Source: Fibrobacter succinogenes (GTDB taxonomy: Bacteria > Fibrobacterota > Fibrobacteria > Fibrobacterales > CADBQJ01). From it: 6,116 bases of DNA. Position numbers and translations under genes: made by a program. The notes under the pieces are model-generated. The model did not search any database. It was not told the origin of the DNA and was given only the letters and a program-made list of their open reading frames with translations. The stretch covers positions 1-6,116 of the forward strand of contig CADBQJ010000106.1 of NCBI GenBank assembly GCA_902796785.1. Direction: 5' to 3'. Numbering within the stretch: the first letter of the stretch is position 1; every line of letters begins with the position of its first letter. Below are positions 5,985 through 6,116 of the stretch, piece after piece.

Positions 5985-6116
5985 TCAAGGGGTCATGAAA
6001 CTGGTCTGATTTCGGCAGGTGAGGTAGTCGTCGTCCGAGCCGGTCCAGTCGGAGGGGACCGGGTCGACGCCCAGGATCCCGGCGATGTACTTGTACATCT
6101 CCACCCGCTTTTCGCC
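5985..6116 (-). CDS. C-terminal 43 residues of an unidentified protein (5' end outside window)
   Basis: An open frame enters from the right edge and ends at TGA (5987-5985), giving 43 residues that begin GEKRVEMYKYIAGILGVDP and end QTSFMTP. Third codon positions are almost all G or C, as in the nqr genes, and a good rho-independent terminator starts 12 nt after the stop codon; both argue that this is a real gene end. The KRVEMYKYIAGILGVD pattern (charged residues, then aromatic/hydrophobic helix and LGxD) reminds me of the last helix of alpha/beta hydrolases of the acetylxylan esterase or dienelactone hydrolase type found in PVC bacteria, but 43 residues cannot prove this. It has no evident functional link to Na+-NQR and, given the terminator and the 141-nt gap, is probably a separate transcription unit. 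Confidence 0.75.
   Translation of the reverse strand, partial: GEKRVEMYKYIAGILGVDPVPSDWTGSDDDYLTCRNQTSFMTP

Noticed and set aside
5776..5988. Minus-strand 70-codon open frame across the nqrA leader
   Set aside because: It overlaps the upstream stop codon, the terminator and the start of nqrA in another frame, begins with TTG without a ribosome binding site and resembles nothing.
1..6116. CRISPR arrays, tRNA or rRNA genes, insertion sequences
   Set aside because: No spaced repeats, tRNA-like cloverleaf, rRNA sequence, transposase or terminal inverted repeats were seen; the window is almost fully used by the nqr genes.

Overview
The window holds a minus-strand nqrABCDEF operon encoding the six subunits of the Na+-translocating NADH:quinone reductase (Na+-NQR), a membrane complex that oxidises NADH, reduces quinone and pumps sodium ions out of the cell. 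All genes read right to left: nqrA (about 5.84-4.48 kb), nqrB, nqrC, nqrD, nqrE, then nqrF, which runs off the left edge about 30 residues before its expected end. The coding part is continuous: neighbouring genes overlap by up to 11 nt or are separated by at most 10 nt, and each has a recognisable Shine-Dalgarno sequence. This points to one translationally coupled transcript.

Right-hand region: the last 132 bases encode the C-terminal 43 residues of a different minus-strand protein, which I cannot firmly identify. A 141-nt intergenic region follows, with a rho-independent terminator for that upstream gene and two further GC-rich hairpins. It ends with the ribosome binding site and TTG start codon of nqrA. 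No convincing promoter could be read there.

How the subunits work together (family knowledge, with key residues checked here): NqrF takes electrons from NADH through FAD to a [2Fe-2S] cluster. They pass to the Fe-S centre held between NqrD and NqrE, then to the FMN covalently attached to NqrC, the FMN attached to NqrB, riboflavin, and quinone near the NqrA/NqrB interface. The ferredoxin cysteines, the FAD and NADH motifs, both SGAT flavinylation threonines and the four NqrD/NqrE cysteines are all present, so the complex looks functional.

Organism: the sequence is GC-rich and strongly GC-biased at third codon positions, which creates many long false open frames on the opposite strand. It uses TTG and GTG starts and AGGAGG-type ribosome binding sites. 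NqrF has the longer FAD-domain loops that I associate with Bacteroidetes- or PVC-type enzymes rather than Vibrio. A high-GC member of the PVC group (for example Kiritimatiellota, Verrucomicrobia or Lentisphaerae) is a reasonable but unproven guess.

The system itself is well known. The unusual points are a perfect six-residue tandem duplication in NqrB, an Ala/Glu/Pro-rich C-terminal tail on NqrC, and the hairpin-rich leader in front of a TTG-initiated nqrA.
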